Source of the DNA: Paeniglutamicibacter antarcticus_C
GTDB lineage: Bacteria; Actinomycetota; Actinomycetes; Actinomycetales; Micrococcaceae
DNA: 64,000 bases
Assembly (NCBI RefSeq): GCF_039544305.1
Contig: NZ_BAABLK010000027.1
Location: 193,299 to 257,298, forward strand
Direction of reading: 5' to 3'
Shown: positions 1-8,686 of the stretch, in pieces
How the letters are laid out: the number at the start of each line of letters is the position of its first letter
Position numbering within the stretch: position 1 is the first letter of the stretch
Notes under the pieces: generated by a model
Seen by the model: the letters and a program-made list of their open reading frames with translations, nothing else
Databases searched by the model: none
What the model was told of the DNA's origin: nothing
Made by a program: the position numbers and the translations under genes

Positions 1-333
1 GCCGCGGCTGCCGGGGACCTGACACACGCTGCCCGCGAGGGAACCATCACCCCGCCCCAGCTGACCGGGGGCACCTTCAGCATCAGCAACGTGGGTGTCT
101 TTGGCATCGATGCGGGAACCCCGATCCTGCCTCCGGGACAAGCCGGGATCCTTGCGGTGGGCCAGGTGCGCAAGATGCCGTGGGAGTACCAGGATGAGAT
201 TGCCTTGCGGCAGGTGATGGCGCTTTCGCTTTCATTCGACCACCGTTTAGTCGACGGAGAGCAGGGTGCATCCTTCCTGGCGGAGGTCGGAGGGATCCTG
301 GAGGACCCGGGGATGCTTATGGGCTTGATTTGA
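1..333 (+). CDS. Dihydrolipoamide acyltransferase (E2) of a 2-oxoacid dehydrogenase complex, 3' end only
   Basis: The frame is open from the first base, so the start lies outside the window; 110 C-terminal residues are visible. They belong to the catalytic domain that moves the acyl group from lipoyl-lysine to CoA. The active-site motif S-F-D-H-R-L-V-D-G is present, with the catalytic His at fragment residue 81 and the Asp four residues later. The upstream stretch T-F-S-I-S-N-V-G is typical of E2 cores. The gene could belong to a pyruvate, branched-chain or 2-oxoglutarate complex; the fragment does not decide this. A hairpin follows the stop codon, so this is probably the last gene of its operon. 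Confidence 0.9.
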   Translation, partial: AAAAGDLTHAAREGTITPPQLTGGTFSISNVGVFGIDAGTPILPPGQAGILAVGQVRKMPWEYQDEIALRQVMALSLSFDHRLVDGEQGASFLAEVGGILEDPGMLMGLI

Positions 334-341
334 AGTAGTCG

Positions 342-373
342 AATCCCGGGAAACACCGTGGTTACCCGGGATT
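342..373. terminator. Inverted repeat after the E2 gene
   Basis: Arms AATCCCGGG (342-350) and CCCGGGATT (365-373) pair perfectly over 9 bp. The stem extends inward by three pairs after one mismatch. It begins 8 bases after the E2 stop. There is no clear T run, so termination efficiency is uncertain. The rest of the gap to 563 shows only a ribosome binding site (GAGGAG, 552-557). Confidence 0.5.
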
Positions 374-562
374 GAGAATGAATGATCAACAGCAATACGT
401 GATTTTTTGTTGCAACTTCATAAAGATTCTGCATGGAAGCAGTCGTTCATTGGTTGTTTCAGAGATTTATGAGTAGTCTCACCTATGAGTGATGAGACTC
501 ACCAAAGGTCGGCGAAGTGTGAAAACCGTTCCCGCTGGCCGACAACTCGTTGAGGAGAACGT

Positions 563-2200
563 ATGCGTTACAACCGCACTTCGAAAGCACTGGTGCTTTC
601 GGCAGCTCTTGCCCTGACCCTGACCGCGTGTGGCGGCGGCGGCGACAACGCCGGCGAAAATGGCGGCGGCGACAAGTCGAAGATCATTACGGCCAACTCG
701 ACCGAACCACAGAACGGCCTGCTGCCGGCGAATACCAACGAAGTCGGTGGCGGGCGTGTCATGGACCTGCTCTTCACCGGTCTGGTCAGTTACGACCTCG
801 ATGGCAAGCCGGTCAACGAACTGGCCGAGTCGATTGAAACCGAAGATGCCCAGAAGTACACGATCAAGATCAAATCGGGCGCGAAGTTCACCAACGGCGA
901 TCCCATTACCGCCAATTCCTTCGTTGACGCCTGGAACTTCGGCGCAGCAGCCAAGAACGCACAGCTGAACTCGTACTTCTTTGAGTCCATCAAGGGCTTC
1001 GACAAGGTCAGTGCCGAGGGCGCGACCGAGGACACCATGGAAGGCCTGAAGGTCGTTGACGACCAGACCTTCACCGTTGAACTCAGCCGCGCCGAGTCCG
1101 ACTTCCCGCTCCGCCTGGGCTATACGGCTTTCTACCCGCTGCCGCAGGCCGCATTCGATGACCCGAAGGCCTTCGGCGAGATGCCGGCAGGAAACGGTCC
1201 CTACAAGTTGGCCGAAGGTGGCTGGAAGCACAACGTTTCCATCGAACTCGTTCCCAACGAGGACTATGCTGGTCCACGCGAACCGGTCAACGGTGGCGTG
1301 ACGTTCAAGATCTACAGCAACTTCGATGCTGCCTACCAGGATCTTCTGGCCGAAAACCTCGACGTGCTGGACCAGATCCCGCCGAGCGCCCTGCAGAACT
1401 ACAAGGGCGACCTGGGTGACCGTTGGGTTAACCAGGCCTATGCCGGCAATGCGACCATGACGATCCCGAGCTACCTACCGGAGTTCAAGGGTGAAGCCGG
1501 CCAGATGCGTCGCCAGGCGATTTCGATGGCCATCGACCGTCAGCAGATCATCGACAACATCTTCTTCGGTGGCAAGGAAGTCGCCAAGGAATTCACCTCG
1601 CCGGTGCTCGATGGCTACTCCGATTCCCTAGAGGGCAACGATGTACTGTCCTTTGACGCTGCCAAGGCCAAGGAACTGTGGGACAAGGCCGACAAGATGG
1701 ACAAGTGGCCCGAAGGCAAGGCTTTCACCATTACCTCGAACATCGATGGCGCGGGCAATAAGGAATACATCACGGCCATGGCCAACCAGATTTCCAACAC
1801 GTTGGGAATCAAGGCAGAGCTGAACCCGATTCCGACGTTCAAGGAAATGCGCACGCTGGTCGGGGACAAGAAGCTCACCGGTGCATCACGTGCAGGCTGG
1901 CAGGCTGACTACCCGTCGCTGTACAACTTCCTCGGCCCGCTCTACGGTACCGGGGCAGGATCCAACGACGGGGACTACTCGAACCCCGAGTTGGACAAGA
2001 AGCTGGCGGAGGGCCTTTCCGCGACTTCCGTGGACGAAGGCAACAAGCTCTTCAACGAGGCCCAGGAGATCCTGCTCAAGGACCTGCCGGTCGTGCCGCT
2101 GTGGTACCAGGCAGTCCAGGGCGGCTGGAGCCAGAATGTCTCCGACGTGAAGTTCGGTTGGAACGGCGTTCCGGTTTACAACACCATTGTCGGTAAGTAA
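563..2200 (+). CDS. Peptide ABC transporter substrate-binding lipoprotein (family 5, OppA/DppA type)
   Basis: Extracytoplasmic solute-binding protein of 545 residues. The N-terminus has basic residues, a hydrophobic stretch and the lipobox L-T-A-C, with Cys23 as the lipidation site, followed by a Gly/Asp-rich linker. The length and internal organisation match the oligopeptide/dipeptide-binding family. The start is set by GAGGAG six bases upstream. It is the first gene of an operon with two permeases and a fused ATPase (2367-6004). It probably captures di- or oligopeptides outside the membrane; the exact ligand cannot be read from sequence. A strong hairpin directly after the gene probably lets the binding protein be made in excess over the membrane parts. 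Confidence 0.92.
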   Translation: MRYNRTSKALVLSAALALTLTACGGGGDNAGENGGGDKSKIITANSTEPQNGLLPANTNEVGGGRVMDLLFTGLVSYDLDGKPVNELAESIETEDAQKYTIKIKSGAKFTNGDPITANSFVDAWNFGAAAKNAQLNSYFFESIKGFDKVSAEGATEDTMEGLKVVDDQTFTVELSRAESDFPLRLGYTAFYPLPQAAFDDPKAFGEMPAGNGPYKLAEGGWKHNVSIELVPNEDYAGPREPVNGGVTFKIYSNFDAAYQDLLAENLDVLDQIPPSALQNYKGDLGDRWVNQAYAGNATMTIPSYLPEFKGEAGQMRRQAISMAIDRQQIIDNIFFGGKEVAKEFTSPVLDGYSDSLEGNDVLSFDAAKAKELWDKADKMDKWPEGKAFTITSNIDGAGNKEYITAMANQISNTLGIKAELNPIPTFKEMRTLVGDKKLTGASRAGWQADYPSLYNFLGPLYGTGAGSNDGDYSNPELDKKLAEGLSATSVDEGNKLFNEAQEILLKDLPVVPLWYQAVQGGWSQNVSDVKFGWNGVPVYNTIVGK

Positions 2201-2224
2201 GCCTTCCTGCATCTTGATCTGACA

Positions 2225-2266
2225 CGCGAGAAAGGGGGACCCCACCAAGGGTCCCCCTTCCTCGCG
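2225..2266 (+). terminator. Intra-operon hairpin between binding protein and permease genes
   Basis: Arms 2225-2242 and 2249-2266 form an 18-bp stem with a single A/C mismatch and a 6-base loop (2243-2248). There is no long T run after it. Located 25 bases after the binding-protein stop and 100 bases before the permease start, it suits partial termination or protection of the upstream mRNA 3' end. Confidence 0.75.
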
Positions 2267-2366
2267 TGATAGGGCAACAAACCGTTCCCAACTCCCAACA
2301 CTTCCTAACAAGGAGTAGTCCCTTGATCGCTTCGATCACACCAACGACACCCACGGTGGCAGTTCC

Positions 2367-3293
2367 ATGATCATGTTTACCCTCAAGAGAATCCTGCAGC
2401 TGATCCCCGTGTTCTTCGGGGCGACGCTGCTGGTTTATTTCTTGGTCTTTGCCACTCCCGGCGATCCGATCGCTGCGCTCTCCGGCGGCAAGCCAATGAG
2501 CCCGGCCGTTGAATCCGCGCTGCGCGCCCAGTACAACCTGGACCAGCCCTTCTGGGTGCAGTACGGCATGTACCTTAAGAACCTCGTCACCTTCGACCTG
2601 GGCCAGACCTTCTCTGGCCAGGCGGTCTCCGATGTAATCGGTCGTGCCCTGCCCGTCACCGCGCGCCTAGCCGTCATGGCATTGGCGATCGAAGCGATCT
2701 TTGGCGTAATCTTCGGCGTTTTCGCCGGGCTGCGCAAGGGCAAGCTCTTCGACTCGACCGTCTTGATCGCCTCGCTGCTGGTCATCGCCGTTCCGACCTT
2801 CGTCCTTGGCTTCGTGCTCCAGTTCGTGGTTGGAGTCAAGCTTGGCTGGGCGAAACCGACGGTGAGTTCCGGTGCCTCCTGGGGAGACTTGGTGCTTCCG
2901 GCCGTTGTACTGGGGCTGGTCTCTTTGGCTTACGTGATCCGCCTGACTCGAACCTCCATCATCGAAAACAAGCAAGCCGATTACGTGCGGACCGCAACAG
3001 CCAAGGGCCTGAGCCGCCGACGCGTCGTCGTGGTGCACATCCTGCGCAACTCGCTGATCCCAGTGGTGACGTTCCTGGGCGCCGACCTTGGAGCCCTCAT
3101 GGGTGGCGCGATCGTCACCGAGGGCATCTTCAACGTACCCGGTGTCGGTAACCTGCTGTACCAAGCAATACTCAAGGGCGAAAGCGCAACGATCGTGGCC
3201 GTCGTCAGCGTTCTCGTGCTTGTCTTTGTTCTCGCTAACCTCGTCGTTGATTTGCTCTACGCGTGGCTTGACCCAAGGATTCGCCTTGCCTGA
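2367..3293 (+). CDS. Peptide ABC transporter permease, DppB/OppB type
   Basis: Inner-membrane permease of 308 residues, the usual size for the DppB/OppB family. It starts with a transmembrane helix (I-L-Q-L-I-P-V-F-F-G) and the periplasmic motif T-P-G-D-P. The C-terminal half holds the EAA-type ATPase-coupling loop (R-T-A-T-A-K-G-L) followed by G-G-A-I-V-T-E and ends in the family-typical L-D-P-R-I-R. Two in-frame ATGs lie at 2367 and 2373 with only a weak ribosome binding site, so the start is uncertain by two codons. Its stop overlaps the TTG start of the next permease gene. Confidence 0.9.
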   Translation: MIMFTLKRILQLIPVFFGATLLVYFLVFATPGDPIAALSGGKPMSPAVESALRAQYNLDQPFWVQYGMYLKNLVTFDLGQTFSGQAVSDVIGRALPVTARLAVMALAIEAIFGVIFGVFAGLRKGKLFDSTVLIASLLVIAVPTFVLGFVLQFVVGVKLGWAKPTVSSGASWGDLVLPAVVLGLVSLAYVIRLTRTSIIENKQADYVRTATAKGLSRRRVVVVHILRNSLIPVVTFLGADLGALMGGAIVTEGIFNVPGVGNLLYQAILKGESATIVAVVSVLVLVFVLANLVVDLLYAWLDPRIRLA

Positions 3294-4299
3294 TAACCCA
3301 ACTCCAGAAATCATTGAGCCGAACGAGCCGAACTTGCGCATCCGTGCAGGAAAAGTCTCCCACCGCCGGATCGAGCACTTCGTTGCCCCGCTCGAGGAAA
3401 CTCCGCTGCAGACCGTCGACAAGGTCGACGAGACCTCGGCCCCGCTGAGTATGTGGAACCAGGCGTGGCGTTCGCTTCGCACGCAACCGCTCTTCATCAT
3501 CTCCGCCTTCCTGATCATCTTGGTCATTGTGGTTGCGGTGTTCCCGAGCCTCTTTACCTCGGGTGATCCCCGTGCCTGCGATTTGAATTTCGCCCGGAAA
3601 GGCCCTGCCGAAGGACATCCCCTGGGCTTCACCTTCTTAGGCTGCGATATCTACTCGCGATTGATCTACGGCACCCAGGCCTCAGTGCTGGTTGGCTTGT
3701 TCACCACCATCGGCGTGATCATCATCGGAGGGACCTTCGGCGCTCTGGCCGGATACTATGGCGGCTGGCTCGATGCCATTCTGGCCCGCCTGACCGATAT
3801 CTTCTTCGCCCTCCCGCTGATCCTGGGTGCAATCATCATCATGCAGTTGCCCGCATTTCGGGACAACAAGAGCATGTGGACCGTCATCATCACCTTAACG
3901 ATCTTCGGCTGGCCGCAGATGGCGCGCATCACCCGCGGCTCGGTGATCGAGGCCAAGAGCTCGGACTATGTCATGGCCTCCCGTTCCCTGGGGTTGTCCA
4001 AGTTCAAGACCCTGGTCAAGCACGTGGTGCCCAATTCACTGGCTCCGGTCATCGTGATCGCGACCATTTCCCTAGGCATCTTCATCGTTGCCGAGGCGAC
4101 GCTGTCCTTCCTCGGTGTCGGGCTTCCCCCGAGCATCATGAGCTGGGGCAGAGACATCTCCGATGCCCAGATCTCGCTGCGTAACAATCCGGGAATCCTC
4201 ATGTGGCCGGCGCTGGCGCTGTCCATCACGGTGTTGAGCTTCATCATGCTCGGCGATGCGGTTCGCGACGCGCTGGACCCCAAGTCACGGAAGGGATAG
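3286..4299 (+). CDS. Peptide ABC transporter permease, DppC/OppC type
   Basis: Second permease subunit, 337 residues from a TTG start at 3286. The TTG was chosen because AAGGA (3275-3279) lies seven bases upstream, the gene then overlaps dppB by 8 bp, and no ATG occurs until residue 56. A cytoplasmic tail of about 60 residues precedes the first membrane helix; the extracytoplasmic region H-P-L-G-F-T-F-L-G-C-D and the coupling loop (S-D-Y-V-M-A-S-R-S-L-G) follow. The C-terminus (G-D-A-V-R-D-A-L-D-P) is typical. It pairs with the DppB-type protein to form the channel. Confidence 0.9.
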   Translation: MPDNPTPEIIEPNEPNLRIRAGKVSHRRIEHFVAPLEETPLQTVDKVDETSAPLSMWNQAWRSLRTQPLFIISAFLIILVIVVAVFPSLFTSGDPRACDLNFARKGPAEGHPLGFTFLGCDIYSRLIYGTQASVLVGLFTTIGVIIIGGTFGALAGYYGGWLDAILARLTDIFFALPLILGAIIIMQLPAFRDNKSMWTVIITLTIFGWPQMARITRGSVIEAKSSDYVMASRSLGLSKFKTLVKHVVPNSLAPVIVIATISLGIFIVAEATLSFLGVGLPPSIMSWGRDISDAQISLRNNPGILMWPALALSITVLSFIMLGDAVRDALDPKSRKG

Positions 4300-4303
4300 C
4301 ACC

Positions 4304-6004
4304 ATGAATGAACCATCGAAGGAACCATCCGTGAGCGTAACAACAGATGCAGACCGTCCATTGCTTGAAATCAAGGACCTGGCGATCACCTTTTCGACCC
4401 CCGAGGGCCCGGTCCATGCGGTGCGCAACGGTCGGTTGACCGTGATGCCCGGTGAAACCGTGGCCATCGTGGGGGAGTCGGGCTCAGGCAAGTCCACCAC
4501 GGCGCTTGCCGCCATCGGGCTTCTGCCAGGCAACGGCAAGGTCACCGGCGGCCAGATCATTTTCGACGGTGAGGACATCACTCACCCCACCCCGAAGCGG
4601 ATCGTCGAGCTGCGCGGCAGTTCCATCGGCATGGTTCCGCAGGACCCGATGTCCAACCTCAATCCGGTGTGGAAGATCGGGTTCCAGGTCAAGGAAACCC
4701 TCAAGGCCAACGGTTTGGCGGGAAGCAACTCCAACGAACGCGTGGCGGAGGTCCTGGCCGAGGCCGGACTCCCTGACGCGGCAACACGTGCGGGACAGTA
4801 CCCGCACGAATTTTCCGGCGGCATGCGCCAACGCGCGCTCATCGCCATCGGGTTGGCCTGTCGTCCGCGCCTATTGATTGCCGACGAGCCGACCAGCGCA
4901 CTGGATGTCACGGTGCAGCAGCAGATCTTGGATCACCTGGACACCATGACCAGTGAACTGGGTACCGCGGTGTTGTTGATCACCCACGACCTCGGGCTCG
5001 CTGCAGAGCGCGCGGAGAAGATCGTGGTGATGTACAAGGGCCAGGTGGTGGAAGCCGGCCCAGCACTCGAGATCCTGCGCAACCCGCGCCACCCCTACAC
5101 GCAGCGTCTCGTCGCCGCAGCACCTTCACTGGCTTCCAAGCGCCTGCAATCGAAGCCAACCGAGGTCGCCGAGGACATCAATGCCGTGGTCAAGACCGAG
5201 CCGGTGACCACCGGCGATGAGATCCTGAAGGTCAAGGACCTCACTAAGGTGTTCAAAATCCGCAAGGGGCTTGGGCGCAGTGTGGACTTCACCGCGGTGG
5301 ACAATGTGTCCTTTTCGGTTAAACGCGGTACCACCACGGCGATCGTAGGGGAGTCCGGTTCGGGCAAGTCCACTGTCGCGCAGATGGTGCTGAGCCTGCT
5401 GGAACCCACTTCGGGGTTCATCACCTTCGACGGACAGGTGATGACCGACCGCAGCGAACGCGAGCTGTTCAAGTTCCGGCGTCGGGTGCAACCGATCTTC
5501 CAGGACCCTTACGGTTCCTTGGATCCGATGTACAGCATCTACCGAACCATCGAGGAGCCATTGCGCATCCACGGGATCGGCAATTCGAAGTCCCGGCAGA
5601 ACCGTGTGAAGGAGCTCCTGGAGCAGGTCCAAATGCCCTCCTCCACCATGCACCGGTTCCCCAACGAGCTCTCTGGGGGACAGCGCCAGCGCATTGCGAT
5701 CGCGCGGGCACTGGCGTTGAACCCGGAAGTGATCATTTGCGACGAGGCCGTCTCCGCCCTGGACGTGCTGGTGCAGGCGCAGATCCTGAACCTGCTCAAC
5801 AAGTTGCAGGAGGATTTGAACCTGACCTACCTGTTCATCACGCACGACTTGGCAGTGGTACGCCAGATCGCCGATGACGTATGTGTGATGCAAGACGGTC
5901 GGATAGTGGAACATTCCACGACCGACTCGGTCTTCAACAACCCGCAGACCGAGTACACGGACAACTTGCTCAGGGCCATTCCCGGGGCAACCTTGTTGAT
6001 CTAA
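4304..6004 (+). CDS. Peptide ABC transporter ATPase, fused DppD-DppF type
   Basis: A single 566-residue chain contains two complete ABC ATPase domains that power the upstream permeases. Domain 1 has Walker A G-E-S-G-S-G-K-S-T near residue 57, signature F-S-G-G-M-R-Q-R near 170 and Walker B ending in A-D-E-P-T-S-A-L-D. Domain 2 has Walker A near 349, signature L-S-G-G-Q-R-Q-R near 456 and Walker B with D-E-A-V-S-A-L-D. Each has a C-terminal region typical of the oligopeptide ATPase subfamily (R-N-P-R-H-P-Y-T in the first). ATG at 4304 follows the dppC stop by four bases and has GGAAGGGA upstream. A strong terminator closes the operon. Confidence 0.93.
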   Translation: MNEPSKEPSVSVTTDADRPLLEIKDLAITFSTPEGPVHAVRNGRLTVMPGETVAIVGESGSGKSTTALAAIGLLPGNGKVTGGQIIFDGEDITHPTPKRIVELRGSSIGMVPQDPMSNLNPVWKIGFQVKETLKANGLAGSNSNERVAEVLAEAGLPDAATRAGQYPHEFSGGMRQRALIAIGLACRPRLLIADEPTSALDVTVQQQILDHLDTMTSELGTAVLLITHDLGLAAERAEKIVVMYKGQVVEAGPALEILRNPRHPYTQRLVAAAPSLASKRLQSKPTEVAEDINAVVKTEPVTTGDEILKVKDLTKVFKIRKGLGRSVDFTAVDNVSFSVKRGTTTAIVGESGSGKSTVAQMVLSLLEPTSGFITFDGQVMTDRSERELFKFRRRVQPIFQDPYGSLDPMYSIYRTIEEPLRIHGIGNSKSRQNRVKELLEQVQMPSSTMHRFPNELSGGQRQRIAIARALALNPEVIICDEAVSALDVLVQAQILNLLNKLQEDLNLTYLFITHDLAVVRQIADDVCVMQDGRIVEHSTTDSVFNNPQTEYTDNLLRAIPGATLLI

Positions 6005-6039
6005 AGAAGTATGCGCTTCCCTTGGCATTAGGGGGAGCT

Positions 6040-6083
6040 GCAACGGGGATGGAACAAGCGACGGCTTGCTCCATCCCCGTTGC
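6040..6083 (+). terminator. Strong hairpin ending the first peptide operon
   Basis: Arms 6040-6059 and 6064-6083 pair over 20 bases with one mismatch around a 4-base loop (GACG). It starts 35 bases after the ATPase stop. The T content downstream is low, but the stem is very stable. Confidence 0.8.
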
Positions 6084-6759
6084 TCGTTAACGGCTCTTCA
6101 GCGTTCGCGGGGTGGTGACCCACCAAGGGAGCTTTGTTCCAATGGGCCCCGCAGGATGAATGTGCGGGAGCAATTCTTCGGGTCGGCCCGGTGGCGCTTT
6201 TCGGCACAAAGTCGCCGTGAAGCTCCTTCTACACGTCTCGTAGCCGGGCGTGTCAATAGGCCATGGTGATCCGGCTATGAAATTCCAAGTGAATGACCTT
6301 TGGTCCACCGCCGGACTAATGATCTTTCGTCCCGCAGTAGGGCAACGCTAAGATAAGCCCACCTGATTGACATGACAGCTATCTGGATCCGCCCTGCGCG
6401 GCAATTTCCGAGATCTGGCGAAACCTGCAACTTTGCCACAGGGCAGGCGGATGTTTCCAAACTGTTATAAACGCTGAAACCACGCTGTATCTACTTGTGG
6501 GTAGTAATTGGCAAATGCCAATCTGAAGCAGATCCTTGAGTTTTCGCGGCTGATCTCTACTGCGCATCCCATGGCGTTGGAAACGTGGCCCGCATCTCTC
6601 TGTGGCGTGCTCAGCGACACGTTAAATGTGAAGCGGTATTTTTATATCCATCTAGGTCAATGACCGCTATGGTTCTAAAGTGTGGGGCATCGCACACTGC
6701 ATGGACCGCATTCGGGCGCAAGTCCGGTTACCTGAAGATCAAGCTAATTAGGAGGAGAA
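6084..6759. other. 676-bp intergenic region between the two peptide operons
   Basis: No ORF here has a plausible start, composition or recognisable product. It contains a small stem (CCCGCA 6148-6153 with TGCGGG 6163-6168) and an AT-rich stretch around 6635-6660 that could hold the promoter of the second operon. A TTGACA occurs at 6367-6372 but has no matching -10 box at 17 bp. The ribosome binding site AGGAGGA (6750-6756) of the next gene is strong. Confidence 0.5.
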
Positions 6760-8568
6760 ATGCGTGTTAAGCGTATTTCCAAGGCTGTCGCAGTTGGCGC
6801 TGCTCTCGCACTGGCACTGACGGCGTGCGCGCCCGGTGGCGGAGACGCGCCCAGCGAGTCAGCCAAAACGTCGGCATCCGGCACCGGGACGAACAGCGTT
6901 GAGCCTGCGAACTCAGGCCTCGCGGACCTTGGCGACATCAAGACGCAGGATGGCGAGATCAAGATCAGCGTCGGGTCACCGGAGTTCATTGGCTACAACA
7001 ATTTGACCCCTCAGACCTACTCCACGTACAACTCGGCCATCATGGACCGTGTGCTCTCCGGATTCGTCTACTACGGCACCGATGGGACTATTTACCCCAA
7101 CAAGGACATGGTGTCCTACGAAAAGACCAGCGATGATCCGCTGACCGTCAAATACACCATCAAGGACGAAGCCAAGTGGTCCGATGGAACTCCCATCACT
7201 GTCGCCGACGCCGTGCTGGCCTGGGCTACCCAAAACGCCAACCTGAAGAACTCCAAGGGCACGCAGCTCTTCGACTCGGTTTCAGCAGACCTCGGAGACA
7301 CGGTCCCGAAGGGTCCTGAGGGTGACGCGGCGGGCAAGGAATTCACCGTCACGTTCAAGGATCCGGATCCGGACTGGGAGATCCAGACCTGGATGGCCCA
7401 GCCGGCCCATGTCGTGGCCAAGCAGGGCGGCATGAGCACCGATGATCTGGTCAAGGCAGCGCGTGCAGGGGATGCCTCCAAGCTCACCAAGGCTGCTGAG
7501 TTCTGGAACACCGGATGGACCACCAAACCAGGCACCTTGCCGGCCGCTGATTCGATCCCGTCCTCAGGCCCCTACAAGCTCAAGAGCTGGAGCGCAGGAC
7601 AGTCGGTGACCCTTGAAGCCAACGAGAACTACTATGGCGCACCGGCAGCCACCAAGACGTTGACTTTCCGGTTCACCGACGACGGCGCCATGGTCCAGGC
7701 CCTGCAGAACAAGGACCTGGATGTCATTGCCCCACAGCCAACTGTTGACACGTTGGCGCAGCTCGAAGCACTCGGAGATCAGGTTGAAATCCAGAAGGGT
7801 GACACCCTTACCTGGGAGCACCTCGACTTCAACTTCCGCGACAAGGCTGCTTTCAAGGACAGCCTAGAACTACGCCAGGCATTTGCCATGTGCGTCCCGC
7901 GCCAAGAAATCGTTGACAACCTGATCAAGCCGCTGAACCCGGAAGCCAAGGTGCTCAATGCACGCGAGGTCTTCCCGTTCCAGGAGAACTACGCAGCAGT
8001 CACCGAGGCGTCTTACGGCGGAAAGTACGACACCGTCGATATCGAAGGCGCCAAGAAAATCCTCGAGGAGCAAAAAGCAGTCGGCACCAAGGTGCGCATT
8101 GGCTACTCATCACCGAACCCGCGCCGGACAGATGAGGTTGCTACGATCAAGTCCTCTTGTGACCAGGCCGGCTTCGAAGTCATTGACGCAGCGGACGCGA
8201 AGTTCTTTGCACCAGGTGGCACCCAGGAACGCGGCGACTATGATGTAGCACTGTTCGCCTGGGCAGGTTCAGGCCAGATCACTTCCGGTCAGAACATCTA
8301 CGCCACGGGCAAGCCGCAGAACTATGGCGAGTTCTCCAACAAGGAAGTGGACGCAGCTTGGAAGACCTTGGCTTCTTCCTTGGATCCGGCCGTTCACCTG
8401 GAACAAACCAAGAAGATCGAGAAGCTGCTGTGGGACAACCTCTTCGGTATTCCGCTGTTCGCCCACCCGGGACTCTCGGCCTCCTCGGCAGACATCCAGA
8501 ACGTGCGCCACACTGCGACTCAGTCGCAGATCGTCTGGAACGCCGAACAGTGGGTCCGCGCTAAGTAA
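6760..8568 (+). CDS. Peptide ABC transporter substrate-binding lipoprotein, second operon
   Basis: Family 5 solute-binding protein of 602 residues. The leader ends in L-T-A-C with Cys23 as lipidation site, followed by a Ser/Gly/Thr-rich linker. The core includes the family feature K-W-S-D-G-T-P-I-T near residue 145. AGGAGGA four bases before the ATG fixes the start. It is larger than, and clearly different from, the binding protein at 563, so the two operons probably take up different peptides or related oligomers. It heads an operon running to 12986. Confidence 0.92.
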   Translation: MRVKRISKAVAVGAALALALTACAPGGGDAPSESAKTSASGTGTNSVEPANSGLADLGDIKTQDGEIKISVGSPEFIGYNNLTPQTYSTYNSAIMDRVLSGFVYYGTDGTIYPNKDMVSYEKTSDDPLTVKYTIKDEAKWSDGTPITVADAVLAWATQNANLKNSKGTQLFDSVSADLGDTVPKGPEGDAAGKEFTVTFKDPDPDWEIQTWMAQPAHVVAKQGGMSTDDLVKAARAGDASKLTKAAEFWNTGWTTKPGTLPAADSIPSSGPYKLKSWSAGQSVTLEANENYYGAPAATKTLTFRFTDDGAMVQALQNKDLDVIAPQPTVDTLAQLEALGDQVEIQKGDTLTWEHLDFNFRDKAAFKDSLELRQAFAMCVPRQEIVDNLIKPLNPEAKVLNAREVFPFQENYAAVTEASYGGKYDTVDIEGAKKILEEQKAVGTKVRIGYSSPNPRRTDEVATIKSSCDQAGFEVIDAADAKFFAPGGTQERGDYDVALFAWAGSGQITSGQNIYATGKPQNYGEFSNKEVDAAWKTLASSLDPAVHLEQTKKIEKLLWDNLFGIPLFAHPGLSASSADIQNVRHTATQSQIVWNAEQWVRAK

Positions 8569-8595
8569 TTGCCTTCCGGCAACACCAGCGTCTTA

Positions 8596-8629
8596 GTGTG
8601 GGGTTCGGCCAACAAGCCGTGCCCCACAC
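8596..8629 (+). terminator. Intra-operon hairpin after the second binding-protein gene
   Basis: GTGTGGGG (8596-8603) pairs with CCCCACAC (8622-8629). After a 2-base internal loop, CGGC pairs with GCCG. It occupies the same place in the operon as the hairpin at 2225-2266, between binding protein and first permease. Confidence 0.65.
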
Positions 8630-8686
8630 GCCCTTGTTAGCCCCACTTCCAAGGGCGGACCAAAACCGAAAGGGAAGAACCCCGCA

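Noticed and set aside
6367..6395. TTGACA as promoter of the second peptide operon
   Set aside because: No acceptable -10 hexamer at 16-19 bp, and it is almost 400 bp from the gene.
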